Shown: positions 35,188 through 48,420 of the stretch, in pieces
Numbering within the stretch: the stretch's first letter is position 1
Layout of the letters: each line of letters begins with the position of its first letter
Assembly: GCA_002083775.1 (NCBI GenBank)
Contig: MTEI01000002.1
Coordinates: 607,662-671,661, forward strand
Direction: 5' to 3'
DNA from: Rhodoferax ferrireducens
GTDB taxonomy: Bacteria > Pseudomonadota > Gammaproteobacteria > Burkholderiales > Burkholderiaceae_C
DNA: 64,000 nt
The notes under the pieces: model-generated
Databases searched by the model: none
Seen by the model: only the letters and a program-made list of their open reading frames with translations
Told to the model about the DNA's origin: nothing
Position numbers and translations under genes: made by a program

Positions 35188-36042
35188 CTACCCCTGCACC
35201 ACCTGCTGAGTTTGCACGCCCAGCCCCTCGACACCCAACCGCATGGTTTGCCCAGCGCGCAAAAACACCGGCGGTTTCTGACCCATGCCCACACCCGGCG
35301 GGGTGCCCGTTGAAATCACATCCCCCGGCTGCAGGCTCATGAACCGGCTCAGGTAACTGATCAGGAACGGCACCTTGTAAACCATGGTCGCCGTGCTGCC
35401 GTTCTGATAGCGATGGCCATCCACCTCCAGCCACAGTTTGAGCGTCTGCGGGTCAGGCACCTCGTCCACTGTCACCAGCCATGGCCCCAAAGGGCCGAAG
35501 GTGTCGCAACCCTTGCCTTTGTCCCACGTGCCGCTGCGGTTGAGCTGAAAGTCGCGCTCGGACACGTCATTCATCACGCAGTAACCGGCCACGTGTTTCA
35601 TGGCATCGGCCTCGTCGATGTAGCGTCCGCCCTGCCCGATGACCACCGCCAACTCCACCTCCCAGTCGGTCTTGAGTGAGCCGCGCGGGATTTGTACGAC
35701 GTCATCCGGGCCGACGATGGCGCTGGTCCACTTGTTGAACACCACCGGCTCGGGCGGCACCGGCATTCCGGATTCCAACGCGTGGTCGGCGTAGTTCAGG
35801 CCGATACAGATGCACTTGCCCACCTTCGCCAGGCAGGGCCCCAGGCGCAAATCCTGCTGCGGCATACCGGGCACCAGCGGCAGGCGGGCCAGGTCCACGG
35901 CACGCAGGCGGCCCAGACTGTCTGGCAGCAAGACTGCGCCACCGATGTCCGCCACCAGATCGCTCACATCACGCACCCGCCCCAGCGCGTCCAGCACACC
36001 GGGTTTTTCCTGGCCCACCGGGCCATAACGTACCAACTTCAT
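35188..36042 (-). CDS. Fumarylacetoacetate hydrolase family protein
   Basis: KCICIGLNYADHALESG...FNKWTSAIVGPDD; SERDFQLNRSGTWDKGKGCDTFGPLGPWLVT. Confidence 0.94.
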   Translation of the reverse strand: MKLVRYGPVGQEKPGVLDALGRVRDVSDLVADIGGAVLLPDSLGRLRAVDLARLPLVPGMPQQDLRLGPCLAKVGKCICIGLNYADHALESGMPVPPEPVVFNKWTSAIVGPDDVVQIPRGSLKTDWEVELAVVIGQGGRYIDEADAMKHVAGYCVMNDVSERDFQLNRSGTWDKGKGCDTFGPLGPWLVTVDEVPDPQTLKLWLEVDGHRYQNGSTATMVYKVPFLISYLSRFMSLQPGDVISTGTPPGVGMGQKPPVFLRAGQTMRLGVEGLGVQTQQVVQG

Positions 36043-36207
36043 ATTGCCAGCCTTTCATTCAGCACATGGCGCACTAACCGCGCATGAAGTTTAGGCGGGT
36101 ACGGCATTGCGACAAGCGCTCGCCCAGCCAAACAGCCCCAACCAAAGAAGACACCCAGCAAAAAGCGCCTGCTGTGACACCACATGCAGACGCTTGATAA
36201 CTATACT

Positions 36208-36256
36208 TTCAGTAGCTTACAGCCCTTACCCTGTAAGGGCTGGAGGCCGAAAACAC
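36208..36256 (+). repeat. Dispersed palindromic repeat family A, abutting ppa stop
   Basis: CAGTAGCTTACAGCCCTTACCCTGTAAGGGCTGGAGGCCGAAAA. Confidence 0.88.
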
Positions 36257-36796
36257 TTATTTTTTCAGGGAGTTCTGGTAATTGGCAATGCCTTCCAGAA
36301 TCTCTTGCTTGGCGGCTTCCGGGCCTTCCCAGCCCAGAATCTTGACCCATTTGTTCTCTTCGAGGTCTTTATAGTGCTCAAAGAAGTGGGCGATGGTTTT
36401 CAGACGCACCGGGCTCAGGTCGTCGGGCTTTTGCCAGCGGGTGTAGAGCGACAGGATCTTGTCGATGGGCACGGCCAGCACCTTGCCGTCCATGCCGGCT
36501 TCGTCTTCCATTTTCAGGATACCGATGGCGCGGCAGGTCACCACCACGCCCGGAATCAGCGGCACCGGGGTGATCACCAGCACATCCACCGGGTCGCCGT
36601 CACCGCTGATGGTTTGCGGCACGTACCCGTAGTTGGTGGGGTAATGCATGGCCGTGCTCATGAAACGGTCGACAAAAATCGCGTGGGTTTCGTGGTCGAC
36701 TTCGTACTTGACCGGGTCGGCGTTCATCGGGATTTCAATGATCACGTTGAACTGATCAGGAACATTTTTGCCGGGGGTGACGTTATCTAAGGACAT
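36257..36796 (-). CDS. ppa: Inorganic pyrophosphatase (soluble, family I)
   Basis: [31 protein letters not shown]. Confidence 0.97.
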   Translation of the reverse strand: MSLDNVTPGKNVPDQFNVIIEIPMNADPVKYEVDHETHAIFVDRFMSTAMHYPTNYGYVPQTISGDGDPVDVLVITPVPLIPGVVVTCRAIGILKMEDEAGMDGKVLAVPIDKILSLYTRWQKPDDLSPVRLKTIAHFFEHYKDLEENKWVKILGWEGPEAAKQEILEGIANYQNSLKK

Positions 36797-37024
36797 GGTT
36801 TAGGTGCTGTTGAGGTTGAATCAGGGACATTCCCGATTAGCTCTGATTTTACTGACGTGCCACTTGCGAGTCATAAAAATCTCCATTTTTGGCGTTACAG
36901 TCTGCGCGTTGGCCAACCGCCACTACAGCACCTTACCGGTGTTTGGGGGCGAGGAAGCAACGCAGCGGTGGTGCCGCTTGCGTTGCACCACTTCCTCGCG
37001 AAGCAACTTCAGGAGAACTTTGAT

Positions 37025-39502
<2,478 letters not shown>

Positions 39503-39558
39503 CCCCCAGCAAGCAACCATCCTTTCAGCGCGGTTGTCTGCCGCACTATCCCTTCAAG

Positions 39559-39581
39559 AACCCGCCTTGTGCGGGTTTTTT
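39559..39581 (+). terminator. Rho-independent terminator downstream of hppA
   Basis: AACCCGCCTTGTGCGGGTTTTTT. Confidence 0.88.
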
Positions 39582-39944
39582 GTTGCCGAGCGTCTGTTTG
39601 GGCTGGTCTTGCTGGCTGGCTGGCCACTTTGCCAATAGGGCGATTCAAAAGCTGTTGTGGCATCCCTCAAAACCCCAACGCTTCACGTTAAACCCGGTAC
39701 GGCGACTGGGTCATGCGCATGCGGTTTCGGGGTAAAAACACGCGCGAAACGGAAGAATCAGAACGCCTACGACTGTAGACGCGCGCCTTTCACCCCGAAG
39801 CCCGGTCGCATAACCCAATCACCGCGCCTGGCTGCTCTTGGGGGGAACCACTCCTGCAAAGTCACTCGTTTTGAATGGCCGTTGAGTCAGACCGGGCTGA
39901 TCATGAATCCCCCTGCCAGCCCACCCACAACTACGTCGAATCAG

Positions 39945-40024
39945 TCGGGTGATGCGCTATGCGGAGGTAAAGGGGGAGGCCGAAGGCCGGAGGACACGCA
40001 GCAAAGCGCATCACCCGGCTGATT
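39945..40024. repeat. Family B hairpin element, copy 2
   Basis: Arms AATCAGTCGGGTGATGCGCTATGC / GCAAAGCGCATCACCCGGCTGATT around AAGGGGGAGGCCGAAGGCCGGAGGACACGCA. Confidence 0.85.
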
Positions 40025-40198
40025 GGAGACGCACAAGCGATTCACCTTTGCCCCTACATCTCTCGGACACAAACGGCACATCAGTTTGAATCACACCCCT
40101 GCGCCAATCATGGGCCGACTCACGTGACAAAATCCCAACATCACCAAACGCGCAGACAAAAGCCCTCCCCTCTGACTCCGCATTCCAGCCAGCCTCCC

Positions 40199-41359
40199 AT
40201 GTCCGACCCCCAACCGCACCGCGTCATCCCGCTGCAAGACCATCGCCCCCAAGCCCTGGCCTTGCCGGAGGCTGCTCTTCAAGTTAACCAGCGCATCACT
40301 GCCCGTGGCCTGCTGGCCGACCAGCGTGGTCGCGCCCTGCGTGACCTGCGCATCAGCGTTACCGACAAGTGCAATTTCCGCTGCAACTACTGCATGCCCA
40401 AGGAAATATTCAATGCGGACTATGCCTACCTGCCGCATTCGGCCTTGCTGAGCTTTGAAGAAATCACCCGCCTGACACGTCAATTTGTGGCCCATGGCGT
40501 GCAAAAAATCCGCCTCACCGGCGGTGAGCCGCTGCTGCGCAAGCATCTGGAGGTGCTGGTGGCGCAACTGGCCACCCTGCGCACCCCTGAAGGCCAGCCG
40601 CTGGACTTGACCCTGACCACCAACGGCTCGCTGTTGGCGCGCAAGGCGCAGGCGCTGAAAGAGGCCGGTCTGCAACGTGTCACTGTGAGCCTGGACGCGC
40701 TGGACGATGCGGTGTTTCGTGCCATGAATGACGTGGACTTTCCGGTGGCCGATGTGCTGGAAGGCATTGACGCGGCCCGTGCCGCAGGGCTGGGCCCGAT
40801 CAAGATCAACATGGTGGTCAAGCGTGGTACCAACGATCAGCAGATTTTGCCAATGGCCAAATTCTTCCTGGGCAGCGGTATGGTGCTGCGTTTCATTGAG
40901 TACATGGACGTGGGTGCGACCAACGGCTGGCGCATGAACGACGTGCTGCCCTCTGCCGAGGTGATCAAGCTGATCCAGTCCGAGTTGCCGCTGGTGCCGC
41001 TGGCACCAAGCCAGCCCGGCGAAACCGCCCAGCGCTGGGGTTATGCCGGTGCCGATGGCCGATTTGACCCGGCCTTGGGCGAGATCGGTGTGATCAGCAG
41101 CGTGACCCAGGCGTTTTGCGGCGACTGCAACCGGGCCCGCCTGTCCACCGAAGGGCAGCTCTATTTGTGCCTGTTTGCCGACAAAGGGTATGACCTGCGC
41201 AGCCTGCTGCGCGGAGAGGCGACCGACGCCGACCTGGCCAATGCCATCGGCCATATCTGGCAGGGCCGGCGCGACAACTATTCCGAACAGCGCCAGGCGC
41301 TCGGGCCGGACACCGGCCCGCCGGTCAAACGCATCGAGATGAGTTACATCGGCGGCTGA
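40199..41359 (+). CDS. moaA: GTP 3',8-cyclase MoaA (radical SAM)
   Basis: [23 protein letters not shown]-terminal GGxx...YIGG. Confidence 0.97.
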   Translation: MSDPQPHRVIPLQDHRPQALALPEAALQVNQRITARGLLADQRGRALRDLRISVTDKCNFRCNYCMPKEIFNADYAYLPHSALLSFEEITRLTRQFVAHGVQKIRLTGGEPLLRKHLEVLVAQLATLRTPEGQPLDLTLTTNGSLLARKAQALKEAGLQRVTVSLDALDDAVFRAMNDVDFPVADVLEGIDAARAAGLGPIKINMVVKRGTNDQQILPMAKFFLGSGMVLRFIEYMDVGATNGWRMNDVLPSAEVIKLIQSELPLVPLAPSQPGETAQRWGYAGADGRFDPALGEIGVISSVTQAFCGDCNRARLSTEGQLYLCLFADKGYDLRSLLRGEATDADLANAIGHIWQGRRDNYSEQRQALGPDTGPPVKRIEMSYIGG

Positions 41360-41361
41360 AC

Positions 41362-42009
41362 GTGGCCCCCACGCTTGTCGACCCACACAACATCACCGGC
41401 CTGATCCTGGCGGGTGGGCGCGGCTCGCGGATGGGCGGGCTCGACAAGGGGCTGCAGACTTTCAGCGGGACGCCGCTGGCGCTGCACGCGCTGGGCCGGT
41501 TGCGCGCAGGTGGCGGTGTCGGGCCGCTGGCCATCAACGCCAACCGCCATCTGACCGACTTTGCAGCTTTTGGTGTGCCGGTCTGGCCCGATGCCGACGC
41601 GACGTTTGCAGGCCCCCTGGCCGGGTTTTTAGCCGGGTTGACGCGCTGCCAGACACCCTATCTGCTCACGGTGCCCTGCGATGCGCCGCTGTTCCCGCTG
41701 GATCTGCCGCAACGCTTGGCTACCGCCCTGCAGCACCAGAGCGCGAATCTGGCGCTGGCCATGGCACCCGAGCCAGATGCGCAGGGCCAACTGCACCTGC
41801 GCCTACAACCGGTGTTTTGCCTGATGCGCACCAGCCTGCTGCCCAGCCTCACCCACTTTCTTGACCAGGGCGGCCACAAGGTGCAAGACTGGTGTACCGG
41901 GCACAGCCCAGCGCTGGTCCGTTTCGATGAGCCTAACGATCATCCGCAAGCCTTTTTCAACGCCAACACCCTGACCGAACTGCACCAGCTGGAGAACCAC
42001 ACCGCATGA
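41362..42009 (+). CDS. mobA: Molybdenum cofactor guanylyltransferase
   Basis: LILAGGRGSRMGGLDKGLQTFSGTPLALHAL. Confidence 0.95.
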   Translation: MAPTLVDPHNITGLILAGGRGSRMGGLDKGLQTFSGTPLALHALGRLRAGGGVGPLAINANRHLTDFAAFGVPVWPDADATFAGPLAGFLAGLTRCQTPYLLTVPCDAPLFPLDLPQRLATALQHQSANLALAMAPEPDAQGQLHLRLQPVFCLMRTSLLPSLTHFLDQGGHKVQDWCTGHSPALVRFDEPNDHPQAFFNANTLTELHQLENHTA

Positions 42010-43352
42010 AAACCCTGGACCAGATCGCCGCCGAGCTGACAGGCTACGACCCGCAGGCGTTGAGCGCCGACACCGTCAACGCCTTTCTGGCCAAACTGGT
42101 CGAGCCGGTGACCGAGGTGCAACAGGTCACGGTGTTCGAGGCGCTGGGCCGGGTACTGGCAACAGACATCATCTCCCCCATCAGCGTGCCACCGCACAAC
42201 AACTCGGCCATGGATGGCTATGCTTTTGATGGCACTCAACTGAGTCCCGACAAGGGCTTGAGTCTCAAAGTGATTGCAACTGCGCTGGCGGGCAAGGCCT
42301 GGCTGGGCACGGTACAGGTTGGCGAATGCCTCAAGATCATGACCGGTGCGGTGATGCCGCCCGGCCTGGACACGGTGGTGCCACAGGAGTTTGTCACCCT
42401 GGAGACTACTCCGGCGCACTGCATCACCATTCCTGCAGGCGTCGTCCGACCCGGCGATAACCTCCGCCTGTTGGGTGAAGACCTGCTGCAGGGCCAACCA
42501 GCCCTGCGAAAAGGGGAGCTACTCACCCCCGCTGTACTTGGGCTGGTGGCCAGTTTGGGTATCAAAACCGTGCCGGTGCTGCGGCGCCTCAAGGTGGCTT
42601 ACTTTTCCACCGGCAACGAGATCCTGAGCCTGGGCGAGCCGCCGCGCGAAGGCGCGGTGTACGACAGCAACCGCTATACCGTGTTTGGCCTGTTGACCCG
42701 CTTGGGCTGCGAGGTGATCGACATGGGTGTGGTGCGCGACGAACCCGCTGCCTTGCAAGTGGCGTTTGAACAGGCGGCGCGGCAGGCCGACGCCATCATC
42801 ACCAGCGGCGGGGTGAGTGTGGGTGAAGCCGACTACACCAAGGCGATGATGAAACAGCTCGGCGATGTGGCCTTTTGGCGCATCGCCATGCGCCCGGGCA
42901 GGCCAATGGCCGTTGGTCAGATATTCAGAGATAAATTGGCCTCTAGCCCTTATTCCGTTAGGGCCAGTAGCTCTGAACTTGAGAGTAATCCGCCGGGCTC
43001 AGCGATCCTGTTTGGGCTGCCTGGCAACCCGGTGGCGGTGATGGTGACTTTTCTGGCCTTTGTGCGCCCGGCGCTGCGTCAGATGATGGGCTGCAGTGCC
43101 AGCGCCTTGCCGCTGTTGCAGGCCCGAAGCCTGACACCCATCCGCAAGAAGCCGGGTCGCACCGAGTATCAGCGAGGCATCGTCAGCACAGCGGCAGACG
43201 GCGCGCTGCAGGTCAACATCACCGGTAACCAGGGCTCGGGGGTACTCAGTTCCATGGTGCAGTCCAACGGGCTGATTGTGTTGCACCACCACCAGGGCAA
43301 CGTGGCTGCTGGCGACACCGTGAGCGTGATGATGTTTGAAGGCGTGATCTGA
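42006..43352 (+). CDS. moeA: Molybdopterin molybdenumtransferase
   Basis: NNSAMDGYAF; TSGGVSVGEADYTK; FGLPGNPVAVMV. Confidence 0.96.
   Translation: MKTLDQIAAELTGYDPQALSADTVNAFLAKLVEPVTEVQQVTVFEALGRVLATDIISPISVPPHNNSAMDGYAFDGTQLSPDKGLSLKVIATALAGKAWLGTVQVGECLKIMTGAVMPPGLDTVVPQEFVTLETTPAHCITIPAGVVRPGDNLRLLGEDLLQGQPALRKGELLTPAVLGLVASLGIKTVPVLRRLKVAYFSTGNEILSLGEPPREGAVYDSNRYTVFGLLTRLGCEVIDMGVVRDEPAALQVAFEQAARQADAIITSGGVSVGEADYTKAMMKQLGDVAFWRIAMRPGRPMAVGQIFRDKLASSPYSVRASSSELESNPPGSAILFGLPGNPVAVMVTFLAFVRPALRQMMGCSASALPLLQARSLTPIRKKPGRTEYQRGIVSTAADGALQVNITGNQGSGVLSSMVQSNGLIVLHHHQGNVAAGDTVSVMMFEGVI
42926..42975 (-). repeat. Dispersed palindromic repeat family A inserted in-frame within moeA
   Basis: CAGAGATAAATTGGCCTCTAGCCCTTATTCCGTTAGGGCCAGTAGCTCTG; splits AMRPGRPMAVGQI from ILFGLPGNP. 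Confidence 0.88.
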
Positions 43353-43488
43353 GCCTTGAGAATTCTCAAGGCATCCAAGACTGACGCTCCATATACTCCC
43401 GGCGGTATGTTGACAGGCAGACGAAGGGCACACAGCGCCTTCGCGCCTGGCACAACGTGTTCATCGTTTCACCCACGGAGGTTTACTC

Positions 43489-44691
43489 ATGCTGGTCAGT
43501 CAGCTTCAAGACCGCTATACCCCCATGTATTTTTTGGCCGCTTTGGGCGCTGGGGGTTTGTCGGTGTCATTTTTCATCTATCCGCTGTTCATGCTGCCGC
43601 ACCCGGACACGCCTATGGTCACCTTCGACCATTTGTGGCCCCGTCTGACGGCGGGTGACAACCCGCTGCAATCGGCCCTGATTGGCCTGGACCTGCTGCT
43701 GATCGCGCTGTTTGCCATGCTGCACGTCTGGTTGCTGCTGTGGAACCTGCGTGAGTTCAAACTGTTTCGCCAGACCCAGGTTTATCAGAAGATGCTGGTC
43801 TCCAATGCTGAAATCAGCCTGATGGCAGTGCCTTTGACCCTGGCCATGACCATCAATGTGGGCTTTGTGCTGGGCGCTGTGTTTGTGCCCCACCTCTGGA
43901 GCGTGGTGGAGTGGCTCTTTCCCGTGGCGATTGCGGCCTTTCTGGCCGTGGGCGTGTCTGCGCTGAAGATTCTCGGGCGGTACTTCACCCGGCTGTTTGT
44001 CAACGCCCAGTTTGACTTCTCAGACAACAATTCGTTGGCGCCCATGGTGTCGATCTTCGCACTGGCCATGGTTGCGGTGGGCTTGGCCGCACCCGGTGCC
44101 ATGAGTCACCACCATGAGATCAACGCCATTGCCATGGTGCTGTCCATCTTCTTTGCCAGCGCCGCTGTTTTGCTGCTGGTGGTGAAAATCGTGCTCGGCT
44201 TTGATGCCATCTTGCGTCATGGCATCCAGCCACAGGCCTCAAGTAGTTTGTGGATCATGATCCCGATCCTGACGCTGCTGGGCATCACCTGGATCCGCTG
44301 GTCCATGGGGCTGTCACACAGTTTTGGCAATACCGCGCATCCCACCAGCATGATGCTGTTTACCACTATCATCCTGTCGCTGCAGATTCTTTTCGGGATG
44401 ATCGGCTTTGCGGTGATGAAACGGCTCAACTACTTTGCCGACTACGCAGGTGGGTCCAAAAGCGATGCTGGTGCTTTCGCACTGATCTGCCCTGGCGTTG
44501 CCTTGTTCGTTTTTGGCATGTTTTTTATCCAGTTCGGCCTGATCATGCCCAAGATCATGACCGTTGGTTCATGGGTCTATTTTGTGCTGTTGGTGCCGCT
44601 GGTGGGGGTGCAAGGCAAAACAATCCTGGTGTATCTTCGGTTGATCCATAAACTGTTGATCAAGTCCGCACCTTCCAAGGCTGTAGCCTGA
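43489..44691 (+). CDS. Polytopic membrane protein (TsoY-like/TDT-like, family uncertain)
   Basis: Around ten hydrophobic segments; located between moeA and nrdJ. Confidence 0.5.
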   Translation: MLVSQLQDRYTPMYFLAALGAGGLSVSFFIYPLFMLPHPDTPMVTFDHLWPRLTAGDNPLQSALIGLDLLLIALFAMLHVWLLLWNLREFKLFRQTQVYQKMLVSNAEISLMAVPLTLAMTINVGFVLGAVFVPHLWSVVEWLFPVAIAAFLAVGVSALKILGRYFTRLFVNAQFDFSDNNSLAPMVSIFALAMVAVGLAAPGAMSHHHEINAIAMVLSIFFASAAVLLLVVKIVLGFDAILRHGIQPQASSSLWIMIPILTLLGITWIRWSMGLSHSFGNTAHPTSMMLFTTIILSLQILFGMIGFAVMKRLNYFADYAGGSKSDAGAFALICPGVALFVFGMFFIQFGLIMPKIMTVGSWVYFVLLVPLVGVQGKTILVYLRLIHKLLIKSAPSKAVA

Positions 44692-44816
44692 GTTGTCCAT
44701 CACGGGCGGCTCCCAGGCCGACCCGTGCTGCGTCCATTGCGGTGACGCAAGCGCGTTCGACGGGTCGGTTCCTGCAAAAATGCTTTTCCATCCGTACAAA
44801 CGCTTACATAAAATGC

Positions 44817-44863
44817 ACACCATAGGTGGTAACATTTGCCCTCACAAACACTAGATGTAGTGT
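44817..44863 (+). promoter_or_regulatory. Candidate tandem NrdR boxes upstream of nrdJ
   Basis: ACACCATAGGTGGTAA and ACACTAGATGTAGTGT, start-to-start spacing 31 bp. Confidence 0.75.
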
Positions 44864-44957
44864 TTGGTACTGGTTTTGACGGGCAGCGGCATAGACAACC
44901 AGGTCGTTCAACGTCAATCAATCCTTATCTTCAGCGCTCACTTTTTAGGACCAACAC

Positions 44958-47867
44958 ATGGCACTTCACACCCCTGAGCAAGCTCAAACAATTCTGTCAC
45001 TCCCCCCCCAGCCCATCAGCGAAGAAGTGCTGATCGAAAAATACAGCAAGGGTGCCGAGCGCAGCATTGCCGACGTCAACCAGCGTGTCGCACGTGCCCT
45101 GGCCAGCGTCGAGTTGCCAGAGCAGCAGAAGATGTGGGAAGGCAAGTTTCTGGAGGCTTTGCAAGCGGGCTTCCTGCCCGCCGGGCGCATTCAGTCGGCA
45201 GCAGGCACCAACCTGTCGGCCACGCTGATCAATTGTTTTGTACAGCCGGTGGGCGACTCGATTGCCCATGTAGAAGAAGGCCACCCCGGCATTTACACCG
45301 CCCTCACCGAAGCTGCCGAGACCATGCGCCGCGGCGGCGGTGTGGGGTATGACTTCTCGCGCATCCGCCCGCGTGGTGCCTGGGTGGGCAGCACCCAAAG
45401 CAGTGCGTCCGGCCCGGTGAGCTACATGCGCGTGTTTGACCGCTCGTGCGAAACCGTGGAGTCCGCTGGCGCACGCCGCGGGGCGCAAATGGGTGTGCTG
45501 CGTTGTGACCATCCGGACATTGAAGAATTTATCCACGCCAAGGACAAAGGCGACCTGAAAAACTTCAACATCTCGGTCGGTGTTACCGACGAGTTCATGC
45601 TGGCCGTTCAAAACGACGCTGACTTTGCCTTGGTGCACCGGGCAGAACCGGGCGTACCGCAAAAAGACGCCGGCGCTTTTCAAAACAATGACACTGGCAC
45701 CTGGGTGTACCGCAAGCTCAAGGCGCGCACGCTGTGGGACCAGATCATGCGCTCCACTTACGACCACGCCGAGCCGGGCGTGTTGTTCCTGGACCAGATC
45801 AACCGCGACAACAACCTGTCTTACTGCGAAACCATCGCCAGCACCAACCCCTGCGCCGAACAGCCGCTGCCGCCCTACGGCTGCTGCTGCCTGGGCTCCA
45901 TCGACCTGACACGTTTTGTGCGCAACCCGTTCACTGAGGAGGCCAGCTTTGATGAAGCAGCCTTTGCCGATGTGGCACGCGTGGCCGTGCGCATGCTCGA
46001 CAACGTGCTGGACGCCACCGTCTGGCCCCTGCCCCAGCAGCAAGCCGAGGCCAACAGCAAACGCCGCGTCGGCCTGGGCTTTACCGGCCTGGGTGATGCC
46101 TTGGTGATGATGAATCTGCGCTACGACACCAAACCGGCCCGCGACATGGCCCAGCGCATCTCCATCCTGATGCGTGACACGTCTTATGCCGCCTCCAGCG
46201 ATTTGGCGCAAGAACGCGGTGCCTTCCCGCTGTTCAATGCCGACCTGTACCTGAGCGGTCAGACCTTTGCCTCGCGCCTGCCCGCCAGCCTGAAAGACCG
46301 CATTCGCAAGACCGGCCTGCGCAACTCGCACCTGCTGTCGATTGCCCCCACCGGCACCATCAGCCTGGCCTTTGCCGACAACGCCAGCAACGGTATTGAG
46401 CCCGCTTTCAGCTGGACCTACACCCGCAAGAAGCGCATGCCCGACGGCGGCTTCAAGGAATACGCGGTGGAAGACCACGCCTGGCGCCTGTACCGTCACC
46501 TCAAGGGCGAGCACGCGCCTCTGACCCCCGCGTTTGTGACTGCGCTGGAAATGAGCGCCCAGGCACATGAAGAAATGGTGGCCGCAGTCGCGCCGTATGT
46601 TGACACCGCGATCTCCAAAACCGTGAACGTGCCAGCTGACTACCCGTACGAAGACTTTCAGGACCTGTACACCGCGGCCTGGAAATCCGGCCTGAAGGGT
46701 TTAGCCACTTACCGCCCCAACAGCGTGCTGGGCTCGGTGCTGAGCGTCACACCCAGCGCACCGACCATCGCCAAACCGCTGCAGATTGACAGCGCCAACC
46801 ACCGCCTGGCCCTGGATCGCCTGCCCGCACCGGTACTGTCAAGCCTGCGCTGGCCAGGTCGCCCGCAGTTGCCGGGTGGCAACACCGCCTGGACCTTCAT
46901 GGTGCACCACCCGTTTGGCGATTTTGCACTGTTCATCGGGGAACTCGCACCCGACGAAGGCAGCGCACCGCAGCCCTTTGAAGTCTGGGTCAACGGCTCT
47001 GACCAGCCGCGCGGCCTGGGCGCCCTGGCCAAAACCCTGTCGATGGACCTGCGCGCCAACGACCCAGCCTGGTTGCAGCTCAAGCTCGACGCACTGGCAA
47101 CAGTGAGCGAAGAGCACGCCTTTGACATGCCCTTCCCGCCCTACGGTGAAAAACGCAAGTTCCCTGGCGTGGTAGCCGCCACGGCAGCCGTTATCCGCTG
47201 GCGTTGTGAGCAGGTGGCCGCCAACGCCAAGCTGCGCAGCCCTGACGCCAAGCTGCCCGCCTACACGCCGGTGATCGACGCCATGTTCAGCCGTGGTGAG
47301 CCACAAACCGGCACCTCGGGCACCCTGGCCTGGGCGGTGGACGTGGAAAACCCGGCCACCAGCGAAGCCTTCACCGTCACTTTGAAAGAAGTGAATCTGC
47401 CCAGCCCGGACGGTGGTGTGGTCACCCGCCCCTGCGCCGTAGGTTTCAGCGGCAACTACCCCAGAGCCATGGACGGCCTGGCGCGCCTGCTGAGCCTGGA
47501 CATGCGTGTGATCGACCCGGCCTGGATCGGCATGAAGCTGCGCAAGCTGCTGAATTACGCCGAGCCGCTGGGTCATTTCATGGCTTTTGTGCCGGGCCTG
47601 CCCAACAACGAGCGCCGCCAGCAGGTCTGGCCGTCCACCGTGGCCTATATTGCCCGCCTGATCATTCACCGCTACGCCATGCTGGGCATCCTCAATGAAG
47701 AAGGCTACCCGTTGCGCGATATGGGTGTGCTCGACACACCTGAGGCCAAGGAAGCCAGCCACACCATGGCCGGCAAACCCTGCCCCGAGTGCGGTAACCC
47801 CACCGTGATCCACAAGGATGGCTGCGACTTCTGCACCGCATGCGGCTACGTCGGCCAATGCGGTTAA
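44958..47867 (+). CDS. nrdJ: Adenosylcobalamin-dependent (class II) ribonucleotide reductase
   Basis: [52 protein letters not shown]-terminal zinc-type [23 protein letters not shown]. Confidence 0.95.
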   Translation: MALHTPEQAQTILSLPPQPISEEVLIEKYSKGAERSIADVNQRVARALASVELPEQQKMWEGKFLEALQAGFLPAGRIQSAAGTNLSATLINCFVQPVGDSIAHVEEGHPGIYTALTEAAETMRRGGGVGYDFSRIRPRGAWVGSTQSSASGPVSYMRVFDRSCETVESAGARRGAQMGVLRCDHPDIEEFIHAKDKGDLKNFNISVGVTDEFMLAVQNDADFALVHRAEPGVPQKDAGAFQNNDTGTWVYRKLKARTLWDQIMRSTYDHAEPGVLFLDQINRDNNLSYCETIASTNPCAEQPLPPYGCCCLGSIDLTRFVRNPFTEEASFDEAAFADVARVAVRMLDNVLDATVWPLPQQQAEANSKRRVGLGFTGLGDALVMMNLRYDTKPARDMAQRISILMRDTSYAASSDLAQERGAFPLFNADLYLSGQTFASRLPASLKDRIRKTGLRNSHLLSIAPTGTISLAFADNASNGIEPAFSWTYTRKKRMPDGGFKEYAVEDHAWRLYRHLKGEHAPLTPAFVTALEMSAQAHEEMVAAVAPYVDTAISKTVNVPADYPYEDFQDLYTAAWKSGLKGLATYRPNSVLGSVLSVTPSAPTIAKPLQIDSANHRLALDRLPAPVLSSLRWPGRPQLPGGNTAWTFMVHHPFGDFALFIGELAPDEGSAPQPFEVWVNGSDQPRGLGALAKTLSMDLRANDPAWLQLKLDALATVSEEHAFDMPFPPYGEKRKFPGVVAATAAVIRWRCEQVAANAKLRSPDAKLPAYTPVIDAMFSRGEPQTGTSGTLAWAVDVENPATSEAFTVTLKEVNLPSPDGGVVTRPCAVGFSGNYPRAMDGLARLLSLDMRVIDPAWIGMKLRKLLNYAEPLGHFMAFVPGLPNNERRQQVWPSTVAYIARLIIHRYAMLGILNEEGYPLRDMGVLDTPEAKEASHTMAGKPCPECGNPTVIHKDGCDFCTACGYVGQCG

Positions 47868-47915
47868 GCTGAAAAAACTTGAGGGCCTGCAAAGGCCCTC
47901 AATGTTGAAACTCAC

Positions 47916-47939
47916 AGCCCCGCAAGGGGCTATTTTTTT
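47916..47939 (+). terminator. Rho-independent terminator after nrdJ
   Basis: AGCCCCGCAAGGGGCTATTTTTTT. Confidence 0.85.
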
Positions 47940-48375
47940 AGTCGCGCATCACCAGCACGGGCAGCTTGGTGTGTGACAAAACCGCCTGGGCCACGCTGCC
48001 CAGCACCAGTTTCTCCAGGCCGCTACGGCCATGCGAGCCCATCACAATCAGATCAGCTTTCAGCGACTCACCGGCTTCGACAATGCCGCGCCAGGCGGTG
48101 TGCGCCTCCACCACTGAGGTGTCCACCTTCACACCGGCCGCTGCAAAACTGTCTTTAGCCGCATGGACGGCGGCATTGGCCTCGGCGGTGGCAGCACTCA
48201 GGTACTCGGCCTGACCGTAGGCGAAATCGGTCCCAACGCCAGTGAACGGGTAGGGATCAATCACGTAAATGACCGTGACCGTGCTGTCAAATGCCTTGGC
48301 CAGTTCGGTCGCTTTACCCACAGCCACCTGCGATGTGCTTGAACCATCTACCGGAACCAGAATGTGCTTGAACAT
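47938..48375 (-). CDS. Universal stress protein UspA family
   Basis: MFKHILVPVDGSSTSQVAVGKA; VMGSHGRSGLEKLVLGSVAQAVLSHTKLPVLV. Confidence 0.96.
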   Translation of the reverse strand: MFKHILVPVDGSSTSQVAVGKATELAKAFDSTVTVIYVIDPYPFTGVGTDFAYGQAEYLSAATAEANAAVHAAKDSFAAAGVKVDTSVVEAHTAWRGIVEAGESLKADLIVMGSHGRSGLEKLVLGSVAQAVLSHTKLPVLVMRD

Positions 48376-48420
48376 GATGTACTCCTTCTCAAAGCCATAC
48401 CAAGTGCCATTTTGCGCCGA

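Noticed and set aside
36857-37024. N-terminal extension of hppA ORF
   Set aside because: Upstream leader region; M-PPase begins at [14 protein letters not shown] (37025)
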